In this document: positions 26,592 through 34,752 of the stretch, piece by piece
Layout of the letters: every line of letters starts with the position of its first letter
Numbering within the stretch: the stretch's first letter is position 1
Assembly: GCF_017873965.1 (NCBI RefSeq)
Contig: NZ_JAGGKT010000021.1
Span: 1 to 63,823 of the forward strand
DNA length: 63,823 nt
Origin: Ammoniphilus resinae
GTDB taxonomy: Bacteria > Bacillota > Bacilli > Aneurinibacillales > RAOX-1
Reading direction: 5' to 3'
Notes under the pieces: model-generated
The model's input: only the letters and a program-made list of their open reading frames with translations
Told to the model about the DNA's origin: nothing
The model's database searches: none
Position numbers and translations under genes: made by a program

Positions 26592-27911
26592 ATGAACGCC
26601 ATCGTCAGGTTATCCGATCTCCTCACGATTCCTAGAAAAGTATGGTTCCTTGTATTATTTAGCTACTTCATTCCGATCCTCACCCAATTTATTGTTTCCG
26701 ATGATCCTTTGGTTGAAATGGAGGCTTCGATTCTTTGGTTTCTCTGTTTAATTTCATCGGTATTGATTACCTATTATATGGGACTACAAGGTGGCATGCT
26801 GACAACCGTTTTTACCATCGTGGTTCATATCCTAACGGAAATCATGGACGACAGTGATGGTGTTATTTCTTATGATCATTTCGTGATCATGGGTGAAGTC
26901 GCTTTTACGAATATTCTATTGAGTGTTTCCATCGGCTATTTAATCCAAAAATTGAAGGCAGAAAGAACACGTTTAAAACAGGTGAACAGGGATCTCACCA
27001 TAAAGAAAGAACAACTTCACAATATCTTTGATCATCTTGATGTAGCAATTTGGTCTTTGGATATGGAAACACAACTCCTTCAAGTTTCAGCGGGACTAGA
27101 AAGACTTTATGGCATTCCACGCGAAGAGATCCTCGATAAGTCAATTTTTCTTTGGAAGAGCCTCGTTCACCCGGATGATAAATGGATCGCAGAAGATCTA
27201 GATGAACAATTCCTTTTGGGTATTCAGGGTACTGGGGTGTATCGAATTAGAAGGCACGACGGAAAAGAAAGATGGGTTCAAAATCGTGGAGTTCCGCTGG
27301 TTGATCAATATGGGAACGTCCTCCGGATTGATGGGGTGATCTTAGACATTACGGAAGAAAAGAACAAACATGAAATCATTAAGAACATGGCCTATCAAGA
27401 CCCCCTCACCCATTTGCCTAATCGTCGTTCCGTGGAAGAAAGGTTAACTGCAACCATTAAACATGGACAGAATGGGACACAGGAATCGTTTTCTGTTCTA
27501 TTCTTGGATTTGGATGGTTTTAAAAGCGTAAATGATACCTTCGGACACGATATAGGGGATTTGTTACTTCAAGAAGTCGCATCCAGATTAAAACATTGTA
27601 TTCGTAAAATGGATATCGTAGGGAGATTGGCAGGGGACGAATTTATCATTCTTCTACCACAAACTCATCAAGAAAAGGCAATCGAGGTTTCACAGAGAAT
27701 CATAGATGAACTGCAAAATCCCTTTCACATCCACCACCATCAACTAAGGGTAACGACAAGTATAGGCATCTCTCTATTTCCGGAACATGGACAAGACGTT
27801 AAAACATTAATGAAACACGCAGATGATGCCATGTATTTAGCAAAGAAATATGGAAAAAACAAGTATCATCTATTCCGGGGATTGCATCATGATTCGTGTA
27901 TTTCACAATGA
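26592..27911 (+). CDS. Membrane PAS-GGDEF diguanylate cyclase (AGDEF variant)
   Basis: A 439-residue protein. About four to five membrane helices (residues 15-135) are followed by a short coiled region, a PAS/PAC domain (about 145-265) and a GGDEF domain. The active-site loop reads AGDEF rather than GGDEF, a substitution seen in many active cyclases. An I-site RKMD lies five residues before it. ATG 26592 follows GAGGTG. It should synthesise c-di-GMP and may oppose the EAL enzyme encoded in the same gene group. Confidence 0.88.
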   Translation: MNAIVRLSDLLTIPRKVWFLVLFSYFIPILTQFIVSDDPLVEMEASILWFLCLISSVLITYYMGLQGGMLTTVFTIVVHILTEIMDDSDGVISYDHFVIMGEVAFTNILLSVSIGYLIQKLKAERTRLKQVNRDLTIKKEQLHNIFDHLDVAIWSLDMETQLLQVSAGLERLYGIPREEILDKSIFLWKSLVHPDDKWIAEDLDEQFLLGIQGTGVYRIRRHDGKERWVQNRGVPLVDQYGNVLRIDGVILDITEEKNKHEIIKNMAYQDPLTHLPNRRSVEERLTATIKHGQNGTQESFSVLFLDLDGFKSVNDTFGHDIGDLLLQEVASRLKHCIRKMDIVGRLAGDEFIILLPQTHQEKAIEVSQRIIDELQNPFHIHHHQLRVTTSIGISLFPEHGQDVKTLMKHADDAMYLAKKYGKNKYHLFRGLHHDSCISQ

Positions 27912-28053
27912 TTGCATATGAAGCGCAACATCGGTAGGCTTAATAAACCGATTACCAATATGTTCATAATTCGTTAATAAATAGATCATAGGCAGACTAC
28001 ATCTTCTTACTATAATTCTATCAGATCATCGAAAAAGGAGAAGAAGGTAGAAG

Positions 28054-28905
28054 ATGAAAAAGAATCAATGGAGTATAAAAGCAGCCTTGTTGTTACTTAC
28101 CTGTAGTTTAACATCTTTGCCTGGAATAATCTCTGCACAGGAACAGACCGAGATGACTCGTGTCGTTATTGATGGACAAGAACTAGAAACCACCACCTTT
28201 TCACAGAATGGCCATATGATGGTCCCCGCAACATTTTTGAGTAAAATTGGAACGACAGTTGGCTGGGACGAGCAAAAACAGGCCGTGGTTCTGCAACGGG
28301 AGAAAAACCAGTTAGTCCTTCCGTCAGGGAAGAGCCATGCTGCATTGTATGTCGAAGATCAAAGCAAATGGCGGAAAGATGAGATAGGTTTAACGATCAT
28401 GAACCAAGCCGATGCAACCTATATCCCCTTTCGCTATGCTGTTGAATCACTAGGAATGAACGTTCATTTCGATCCTGCTCAGGAAGCGGTTTCTATTGAT
28501 ACAACCATCAAACCAAAACAGAATCAATCGAATGAGATAAAATGGCTCTATCGAATTACCGAGGCGGAAGCAGGCGGAGAGAGTTATCAAGGAAAAGTCG
28601 CCGTCGCCGCCTCGATCCTTAATCGCGTAGAGAGCCCGGATTGGCCAAATACCATTAAGGATGTGATTTTCCAAGTCGTTGAGCAAAACGGGAAAAAATA
28701 CTATCAATATTCCCCTGTAAAGGACAAGCGAATTTACCAAGTTTCCGTAACGGAGGAAACGAGAAAAGCTGTTCAGGAGGCACTGAACGGGAAAGACCCT
28801 TCCAAAGGTGCCGTCGTTTTTTTCAACCCTGATAAAACGGACAATAAGTGGGTCAGAACAAGGGAAGTAACGGGTACAATTGGTGATCACGTATTTGCAC
28901 AATGA
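28054..28905 (+). CDS. Secreted cell wall hydrolase, stalk domain plus SleB-type catalytic domain
   Basis: A 283-residue exported protein. The signal peptide ends around SAQ at 28-30. A stalk/copper-amine-oxidase-N-like domain follows (about 32-150: VVIDGQELETTTFSQNGHMM, VGWDEQKQAVVLQR). The C-terminal Hydrolase_2 domain of SleB/CwlJ type starts at about 165 (RITEAEAGGESYQGKVAVAA, SILNRV), with the catalytic Glu in TEAEAGGE. Such enzymes open the spore cortex or remodel peptidoglycan. AAGGAGAAG precedes ATG 28054. A decayed copy of this gene including its upstream region lies at 34164-34651. Confidence 0.88.
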   Translation: MKKNQWSIKAALLLLTCSLTSLPGIISAQEQTEMTRVVIDGQELETTTFSQNGHMMVPATFLSKIGTTVGWDEQKQAVVLQREKNQLVLPSGKSHAALYVEDQSKWRKDEIGLTIMNQADATYIPFRYAVESLGMNVHFDPAQEAVSIDTTIKPKQNQSNEIKWLYRITEAEAGGESYQGKVAVAASILNRVESPDWPNTIKDVIFQVVEQNGKKYYQYSPVKDKRIYQVSVTEETRKAVQEALNGKDPSKGAVVFFNPDKTDNKWVRTREVTGTIGDHVFAQ

Positions 28906-28959
28906 TGCTCCTAATTGCTGGGCATTGTCTAAATATCGGGCACTTCTAGCCGGAGTTTG

Positions 28960-29080
28960 ATAAGGGTAGATTTCTACCCTTATTTTCATGATTGGATTAG
29001 AAAGTAATATAAATAGGTGGAAACTTAATCGGGATTGCAAACGATTACAAATTACGTTTCAAAGATCCCCCTAGACAACG
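28960..29080 (+). repeat. Partial copy of dispersed ATAAGGG intergenic repeat
   Basis: GATAAGGGTAGATTTCTACC followed by CTTATTTTC, then an AATAGGTGGAAAC word, GCAAACGATTACAAATTACG and GATCCCCCTAG. The order of words follows the copies at 12012 and 63598. Its first part also forms a hairpin: AAGGGTAGA/TCTACCCTT. It leads into a REP-like word and array 3. Confidence 0.5.
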
Positions 29081-29118
29081 CTTTATCTCAGTGATGGGGT
29101 CTGAGCCCTTTGGCGCTG

Positions 29119-29683
29119 ACTGAGAACGTGGAGAATCACCGTGCCCTGTCACGAATCCAGGGTATTCCTGACTGGGAACGTGGAAATCCATCGGCGCCTG
29201 TCACGGATCCAGGTTATTCGTGACTGGGAACGTGGAGAATCACCATGCCCTGTCACGAATCCGGGGTATTCCTGACTGGAAACGTGGAAATCCACCGGCG
29301 CCTGTCACGAATCCGGGGTATTCCTGACTGGAAACGTGGAAATCCACCGGCGCCTGTCACGAATCCGGGGTATTCCTGACTGGGAGCGTGGAAAACCACC
29401 GGTGCCTGTCACGAATCCGGATTATTCGTGACTGGGAACGTGGAATTCCACCGGTGCCTGTCACGAATCCGGGGGATTCCTGACTGGGAGAGTGGAAAAC
29501 CACCGGTGCCTGTCACGAATCCGGATTATTCGTGACTGGGAACGTGGAATTCCACCGGTGCCTGTCACGAATCCTAGTGATTCCTGACTGGGAGCGCTGA
29601 ACCCCCCGGACTCCTGTCACGAATCCCGGTTTTCCCTGACTGGATCAGACCAAAATCACGCATTCCTGTCAGAATTCAAGTCC
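29119..29683. repeat. Array 3: ten and a half tandem 52-bp palindromic repeats
   Basis: Ten complete units of exactly 52 bp start at 29119, 29171 and so on to 29587, with an eleventh partial unit to about 29683. Each begins ACTGGGAACGTGG, has a CCACCGG centre and then CCTGTCACGAATCC. GATTCGTGAC at one unit's end pairs with GTCACGAATC of the next, around GTGGAATTCCAC in the best copies, so each unit is almost one complete palindrome. The array follows the cell wall hydrolase gene and is closed by a terminator. Confidence 0.97.
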
Positions 29684-29684
29684 T

Positions 29685-29716
29685 AAAAGAGGTTTGCAAC
29701 GGCAAGCCTCTTTTTT
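29685..29716 (+). terminator. Rho-independent terminator after array 3
   Basis: AAAAGAGGTTTGC (29685-29697) pairs with GCAAGCCTCTTTT (29702-29714) with one G-T wobble, followed by TTTT. It lies directly at the right edge of array 3 and 70 bp before the TRIC gene. Transcripts that enter the array from the left should end here. Confidence 0.85.
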
Positions 29717-29784
29717 TGTTTGGATACATCAGGTTTTATTTGTTTTTTTAGGAAAAAATATGTATGGGCAATGGGGGGATCATT

Positions 29785-30390
29785 TTGACATGGGATATAC
29801 TTAATATTATTGGAACGATTGCTTTTGCGATCAGCGGTGCGATGATTGCCATGGAAGAGGACTATGATCTATTGGGGATTTCCGTCTTAGGGTTGACTAC
29901 CGCTTTTGGCGGGGGGATGATCCGCAACGTATTAATTGGAATTCCTGTTCATACGATTTGGACACAATATCATTTATTTGAAATTGCCCTTCTTGCTATT
30001 ATTGTCGTTTTTTTATTACCGAATATGGTCAATAGATATTGGATCAAGTGGGGAACTTTTTTTGATGCGATTGGTTTGGCGGCCTTTTCCATTCAAGGTG
30101 CGAACTATGCCGTTCAAAGCGGGGCTCCTTTAAGCGCTGTCATGATTGCATCGACGTTAACCGGAGTTGGCGGCGGGTTGGTACGCGATATTTTGGCAGG
30201 AAGAAAGCCCATGATTTTTCGTTCGGAGGTTTACGCTGCGTGGGGGGTATTAACAGGGCTGGTAGTAGGACTGGGTTGGGTCCATGGTACGTTTGAAATT
30301 CTCCTTCTTTTGATCGTCATTGTAACATTAAGGATGTGTTCGGTGATCTTTAAATGGAATCTGCCAAAGCATTTCAGAGGAAAATCATAA
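29785..30390 (+). CDS. TRIC-family cation channel (UPF0126, YvgT-like)
   Basis: A 201-residue membrane protein made of two homologous three-helix repeats plus a seventh helix. The glycine-rich motifs are GGGMIRNVLIG and GGGLVRDILAG. Prokaryotic TRIC proteins are trimeric potassium-permeable channels. The TTG at 29785 is chosen: it gives the family's typical MTWDILNIIGTIAFAISG beginning and has GGGGGGAT just upstream, while the ATG at 29764 would read through that site. It is followed 18 bp later by the M20 hydrolase. Confidence 0.85.
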   Translation: MTWDILNIIGTIAFAISGAMIAMEEDYDLLGISVLGLTTAFGGGMIRNVLIGIPVHTIWTQYHLFEIALLAIIVVFLLPNMVNRYWIKWGTFFDAIGLAAFSIQGANYAVQSGAPLSAVMIASTLTGVGGGLVRDILAGRKPMIFRSEVYAAWGVLTGLVVGLGWVHGTFEILLLLIVIVTLRMCSVIFKWNLPKHFRGKS

Positions 30391-30408
30391 ATTGAGGAGG
30401 GAATCGTA

Positions 30409-31605
30409 ATGATTTTAACGGAAATGATGGATAAATTGGAACAAAAAGAATCGCGGATGATTGAGATTCGACGTTACTTGCATGCACATCCTGAGCTTTC
30501 CTTTGAAGAAACAGAAACAGCTCATTATATTGAGGAATTTTACAAAAACGTTCATATCGACAAAATCGAAACCCATTTCGGCGGCCAGAATGGTGTCGTC
30601 GTGACCATTAACGGAAAGATGCCTGGTAAAACAATTGCTTTGCGGGCAGATTTTGATGCCCTTCCTATTAAAGAAGAAACCGGACTGCCATTTGCTTCGA
30701 AGAACCCAGGCGTGATGCACGCATGCGGTCATGATGGACATACAGCTTATATGTTAATTCTGGCTGAGACCTTGGCGGAAATGAAGGATGAACTGGAAGG
30801 TACAATTCAAATCATTCATCAACCGGCTGAAGAAAAATCTCCAGGCGGTGCACAAGGTATGATGAAGGCCGGCGTATTAGAGGATGTGGATGTGATCTTG
30901 GGTATTCACGTGATGTCCACCATGGAAACGGGAAAAATTTATTACCATGCTGGCAACACACAAACAGGACGTGCGGATTTCACCTTACGGATTCAAGGGA
31001 AAGGCGGACACGGATCTTCCCCCCATTTATCCAATGATGCGATTGTCGCGGGAAGTTCTTTTGTGATGAATCTGCAAACTATCGTTAGCCGGAGAATCAA
31101 TCCTTTTGATACAGCGGTTGTTACCATTGGTTCTTTTGATGGGAAAGGGGTGAGCAATGTCATCAAAGACGCCGTTACACTCGAAGGAAATGTTCGCTAC
31201 ATGTCCGATGAAACAAAGGAAATCGTTGAAAAGGAAGTACGAAGATTAGCGCATGGACTTGACGAAACATTTGGTGTGACAACGGAATTGCAATATTCCA
31301 ATGATTATCCTGTCCTCTATAATGATCCGGCAGTGACGGAACACGTCAGTCAAGTTTTAAAACAAGCGGATATAAAAGAAGTGACGGAAGTAGCGGAAAC
31401 CACCCCACAGCCGCCATCTGAAGACTTTGCTTTTTACTTGCAAAAAAAGCGAGGTTGCTTCTTCTATGTCGGGGCCATGCCAGATGACGGTCCGTTTTAT
31501 CCCCATCACAATCCGAAATTTGATATTAACGAAAAATCGTTGCTCATTAGCGCAAAAGCAATGGCTGCCGTGGCTTTGTCCTACTGTGGGAAATCGGCTC
31601 ATTGA
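30409..31605 (+). CDS. M20 family metal-dependent amidohydrolase (YxeP/HipO-like)
   Basis: A 398-residue peptidase-family M20D enzyme that cleaves N-acyl or N-carbamoyl amino acids and similar amides. Metal-binding features are HACGHDGHTA near residue 105, HQPAEEKSPGGAQG near 140 and a C-terminal FYPHHNP. The dimerisation insert GKGGHGSSPHLSNDA is near 195. AGGAGG precedes ATG 30409. Its end overlaps the convergent LysR gene by 7 bp. The exact substrate cannot be told from sequence. Confidence 0.88.
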   Translation: MILTEMMDKLEQKESRMIEIRRYLHAHPELSFEETETAHYIEEFYKNVHIDKIETHFGGQNGVVVTINGKMPGKTIALRADFDALPIKEETGLPFASKNPGVMHACGHDGHTAYMLILAETLAEMKDELEGTIQIIHQPAEEKSPGGAQGMMKAGVLEDVDVILGIHVMSTMETGKIYYHAGNTQTGRADFTLRIQGKGGHGSSPHLSNDAIVAGSSFVMNLQTIVSRRINPFDTAVVTIGSFDGKGVSNVIKDAVTLEGNVRYMSDETKEIVEKEVRRLAHGLDETFGVTTELQYSNDYPVLYNDPAVTEHVSQVLKQADIKEVTEVAETTPQPPSEDFAFYLQKKRGCFFYVGAMPDDGPFYPHHNPKFDINEKSLLISAKAMAAVALSYCGKSAH

Positions 31606-32453
31606 GGATTGGCTTCGATGGTCTCAATAAATTTTTCGATGGTTGAAGTTAAGAAAATGTCGGCTCTTCTGATGAAAACCGTTTTAATCTTACTGTATTG
31701 GTCTGGTAGTGTGTGACATTGGATGAGTTTACTTTGTTCCATATGGGTGACGACTGACTTGGGAACAAATGAAATGCCTAGTCCCTCGGCCACACTACGC
31801 AAGATGGTTTCTAATGTACCGAATTCCATCACTTTATGCGGGGTGGCGTCCTGGTCTTTAAACCAAGCTTTAAGACGCGCCCGGTATCCACACCCTTCAC
31901 TAAAGCATAAGACCGGTTCCTCTTTCAACTCTTCCAGTGTGGTGGCACGCATGTCTGAAATGAGAACAAGCTCCTCTTGAAATACTTCATGGGAAATAAG
32001 ATCCGGATGAAAGTTGGATTGTGTAACGAATGCTCCATCCAACTTATGATTCAATACTTCTTTTTCTAGTGTTTCCGTTACACCAGTATATAAAGACAAA
32101 TCGACATTTTTATATTTCTTAATATAGGTAGACAATAATTTTGGTAAATGTATGACCGTTTCAACGGTTCCAATATCCAATTTTCCAGACGGTTCTTGAT
32201 TACTTTGAACAGCTTTCTTCATTTCATCGGTTAGCAATAATATTTTTTTACTATAAGCTAATAGTTTTTTTCCTTCGGGTGTCAAACTCATCCCCCGACG
32301 ATGCCGGTTAAACAAAGGAGTATTCAGCTCCGTTTCGAGCTTCTGTATTCTCGATGTAATATTCGATTGCACGTAACTAAATTCTTTGGCCGCTTCGGTA
32401 ATCGTCCCCTTTTCCGCCACCATCTGAAAGATCTCTAAGTCCTTAAATTCCAC
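31599..32453 (-). CDS. LysR-family transcriptional regulator
   Basis: A 284-residue LysR regulator. The winged helix is at residues 1-60 (FQMVAEKGTITEAAKEFSYV, QSNITSRIQKLE), and a periplasmic-binding-fold effector domain occupies about 90-280 (TVETVIHLPKLL, VAEGLGISFVPKS). It is divergent from an EamA exporter across 135 bp, which contains a TGATGATAAACATTATTATT stretch. This is the classic arrangement for LysR control of an adjacent transporter. The convergent M20 hydrolase may be part of the same physiology. Confidence 0.9.
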   Translation of the reverse strand: MEFKDLEIFQMVAEKGTITEAAKEFSYVQSNITSRIQKLETELNTPLFNRHRRGMSLTPEGKKLLAYSKKILLLTDEMKKAVQSNQEPSGKLDIGTVETVIHLPKLLSTYIKKYKNVDLSLYTGVTETLEKEVLNHKLDGAFVTQSNFHPDLISHEVFQEELVLISDMRATTLEELKEEPVLCFSEGCGYRARLKAWFKDQDATPHKVMEFGTLETILRSVAEGLGISFVPKSVVTHMEQSKLIQCHTLPDQYSKIKTVFIRRADIFLTSTIEKFIETIEANPQ

Positions 32454-32588
32454 GATCGACCCTCCCTTTCATCTCTATTTCTATGATATCAAAAAAAATG
32501 ATGATAAACATTATTATTATTCATTTTACAGGATGCCCTTATAAGGAGATGATGTATAGGTCAACTTAGAGTCGGAGGTAGAGGGAAA

Positions 32589-33557
32589 GTGAGAAATAGT
32601 GTATTGTTAGGGGCCTTTTTATGTTTTATCGCGGCTGTATCGTGGGGAGCCATGTTTCCTGTAGCACATGCAGCTTTCAAACATATTGATCCCTTTTATT
32701 TTACAATCATTCGTTATGGATCGGTTACGATCATTCTGGTAGCCATCCTATTATGGAAAGAAGGAAAGCAGGCTTTTCGATGGGAAGGAAAAGTCCTTCC
32801 CTTATGGTTTTTCGGTACCATGGCGTTCGCGGTTTATAATCTACTTATTTTCTGGGGAGAAGATTTATTAGGGAAATCAGGCGTGATGGTGGCTTCCATT
32901 ATGGAGTCGCTGATGCCGATGATTTCAATCGTGATTGGCTGGATGATGTATAAAAAGCGCCCCCATCCTTTCACATTAATCTGTGTGCTCGTTTCCTTTA
33001 TTGGTGCCGTGTTCGTGATTACAAAAGGGGATCTTCAAGCCTTTCTTGGTACGACGGAGCATCTTGTACCTTCCTTGCTCATCTTGGTTGCCGTAATTGG
33101 CTGGGTGATTTACACGATGGGCGGCAGTGAGTTTCGCGGTTGGTCTGCTTTACGGTATTCCACGTTAAGCTGTTTACTTGGGACGATCACAGCCGTTGTA
33201 ATTGTCGCAGTTGCAACGCTTGCTGGATCGATCACCGCGCCATCAGGAGAAGACCTCAAAGCGGCAAGTCCGCATTTGCTGTTTATGATCCTTTTCCCTG
33301 GTGTCATTGCGTTGCTTGGTTGGAACATCGGGGTAAGTCTATTATCCCCATTAAATGCATTACTATTTATTAATTTTGTTCCTGTTACAACACTCTTCAT
33401 TTCGGTTATTCAAGGGAATCCCGTAACGATATTCGATCTACTTGGTACCGCCTTTATCATTATTTCCCTATTGTCTAATAATCTATTTGTAAGGATGTTG
33501 CAAAAGCAAAAGTCAACTCAGCCTGTTCGAACAGGCTTGCGTGAGCGTGTATCTTAA
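32589..33557 (+). CDS. EamA/DMT-superfamily transporter
   Basis: A 322-residue membrane protein with ten helices in two EamA repeats. It starts LCFIAAVSWGAMFPVAHAAF, and the second half starts near residue 160. Family members mostly export amino acids or metabolites. The start is a GTG at 32589 with GAGGGAAA upstream. It is divergent from the LysR gene, which probably controls it. It ends at a strong bidirectional terminator shared with the next, convergent gene. Confidence 0.85.
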   Translation: MRNSVLLGAFLCFIAAVSWGAMFPVAHAAFKHIDPFYFTIIRYGSVTIILVAILLWKEGKQAFRWEGKVLPLWFFGTMAFAVYNLLIFWGEDLLGKSGVMVASIMESLMPMISIVIGWMMYKKRPHPFTLICVLVSFIGAVFVITKGDLQAFLGTTEHLVPSLLILVAVIGWVIYTMGGSEFRGWSALRYSTLSCLLGTITAVVIVAVATLAGSITAPSGEDLKAASPHLLFMILFPGVIALLGWNIGVSLLSPLNALLFINFVPVTTLFISVIQGNPVTIFDLLGTAFIIISLLSNNLFVRMLQKQKSTQPVRTGLRERVS

Positions 33558-33574
33558 CTTGCAATGCAAGCAGA

Positions 33575-33622
33575 AAAAAAGTAACGAACTCCTTTGGTCA
33601 GGGGCGTGATCGTTACTTTTTT
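33575..33622. terminator. Bidirectional terminator between EamA and kinase-like genes
   Basis: AAAAAAGTAACGA (33575-33587) pairs perfectly with TCGTTACTTTTTT (33610-33622), giving a stem flanked by A and T tracts that works on both strands. The stop codon of the minus-strand gene lies inside the stem. Confidence 0.9.
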
Positions 33623-34074
33623 CTTTTGAGTTTAAAATTACCATAATCGATAACGATGATCCTCCTATTTCTTAGACGTAAGTTATCCGCCTTAGGTTTA
33701 CGGTTGCGAGTGATATCTATAGGTTTAATCCCATGTTTTTTAAACTTACGTTTAAGTTTTAGCAACCTTTTCTTGTATTTTTTCGAATCTGGAAACGGTG
33801 TATCTACTTTTTTCATGATGATCCAACCCCTTCCATGATCAAACACCTTGGCAAGGTGTTTTTTTACGGAAGATGAAGCCTTTTTATATATTCTACCTTC
33901 TTTTTTGTTACATTTAATCCCTTTAGGTCTCTTAGCTACCTTTAACACCTTATCGTGACTAATATCATAAACGACTCTCCACTTTCCTGATCCTATTACA
34001 CTACTACTTTTTATAAGGCGTTTAATCCTCCCGCTCAATTTTTTAAAAATACTTCTCTTAATTCGATTACCCAT
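33613..34074 (-). CDS. Miniature, very basic protein-kinase-like protein
   Basis: A 153-residue protein with over a third Lys/Arg. It reads like a stripped-down protein kinase: a small glycine turn VIGSGKWRVVYD (residues 27-38), a beta-3 lysine candidate in KVLKVAK (45 or 48), a Glu in NKKEGRIYKKA (59), a hinge-like GWIIMKK (84-90), IKPIDI (116-121) where the catalytic Asp would be, and a DYG triplet (143-145) where DFG is expected. The activation segment and C-lobe are missing. ATG 34074 follows GAGGTGATAGGAAGG. YrzF-like small kinases of Bacilli are the nearest comparison I can offer. Activity is uncertain. Confidence 0.6.
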   Translation of the reverse strand: MGNRIKRSIFKKLSGRIKRLIKSSSVIGSGKWRVVYDISHDKVLKVAKRPKGIKCNKKEGRIYKKASSSVKKHLAKVFDHGRGWIIMKKVDTPFPDSKKYKKRLLKLKRKFKKHGIKPIDITRNRKPKADNLRLRNRRIIVIDYGNFKLKRKK

Positions 34075-34163
34075 CCTTCCTATCACCTCAGCTCGCCTTT
34101 TATATATTTTATTCAAGTCAAAACTAATAGATAAACATATTTCAGCGGATTATTTCGGATACC

Positions 34164-34651
34164 AATATGCTCATAATTTGTTAATAAATAAATTATAGGT
34201 AGATTACATCTTCGTACTATACTTCTCAAAAAGGAGAATAAAGTGGAAGATGAAAATGAATCTTTGGAGAAAGAGCACAAGCGTTGTGAAATGACTCGTT
34301 TCGTTATTGATGGACATGAATTAGAAACCATTACTTTTTCACAGAATGGCCATATGATGGTCCCCGCAACCATTTGGGACGAGCAAAAACAGGCCGTGGT
34401 TCTGCAACGGGAGGAGGATCAGTTAGTCCTTCCGTCAGGGAAAAGCCATGCTGCATTGTGTCTCGAAGACAAAAACAAATGGAAAAGGGATGAGCTATCT
34501 TTAACAACGATCAACGGTTATAGCGAATCACCGAGGTAGAAGCAGGCGGAGAGAGTCCCGATTAGCCAAATACTATTAAGATGGGAGAATTCACAAAGTT
34601 TCCCTAACCGAGGAAACGAGAAAGGCTGATCAGGAGGCACTGAACGGGGAA
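34164..34651 (+). pseudogene. Decayed duplicate of the SleB-type cell wall hydrolase and its promoter
   Basis: From 34164 the bases parallel those at about 27957 onward: the same upstream stretch, then AAAAAGGAGAA, then the stalk domain (GQNGHMMVPAT-like, WDEQKQAVVLQREE, LVLPSGKSHAAL). The signal peptide and about 15 residues of the stalk are deleted, and the catalytic domain survives only as scrambled DNA words to about 34651 (GAAGCAGGCGGAGAGAG, GAGGAAACGAGAAA, CAGGAGGCACTGAACGGG). A 98-codon frame from 34243 remains open but cannot make an exported or active hydrolase. The copy shows a segmental duplication within 6 kb. Confidence 0.85.
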
Positions 34652-34752
34652 AAAACACGGAAAATACACCATTACTATGGCCGAATACCGTTCCTATACA
34701 TAACACTTTTTCATACCCTATTAACAAATTTTAATAGGAGATGAGAACCAAT

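Noticed and set aside
28450-29040. 196-codon minus-strand frame opposite the SleB-type gene
   Set aside because: It lies antisense to a well-supported exported hydrolase, with no ribosome site and no recognisable domain.
33520-33537. AGCCTGTTCGAACAGGCT palindrome as an operator
   Set aside because: It lies within the 3' end of the EamA coding sequence, just before a strong terminator, so a regulatory role is unlikely.
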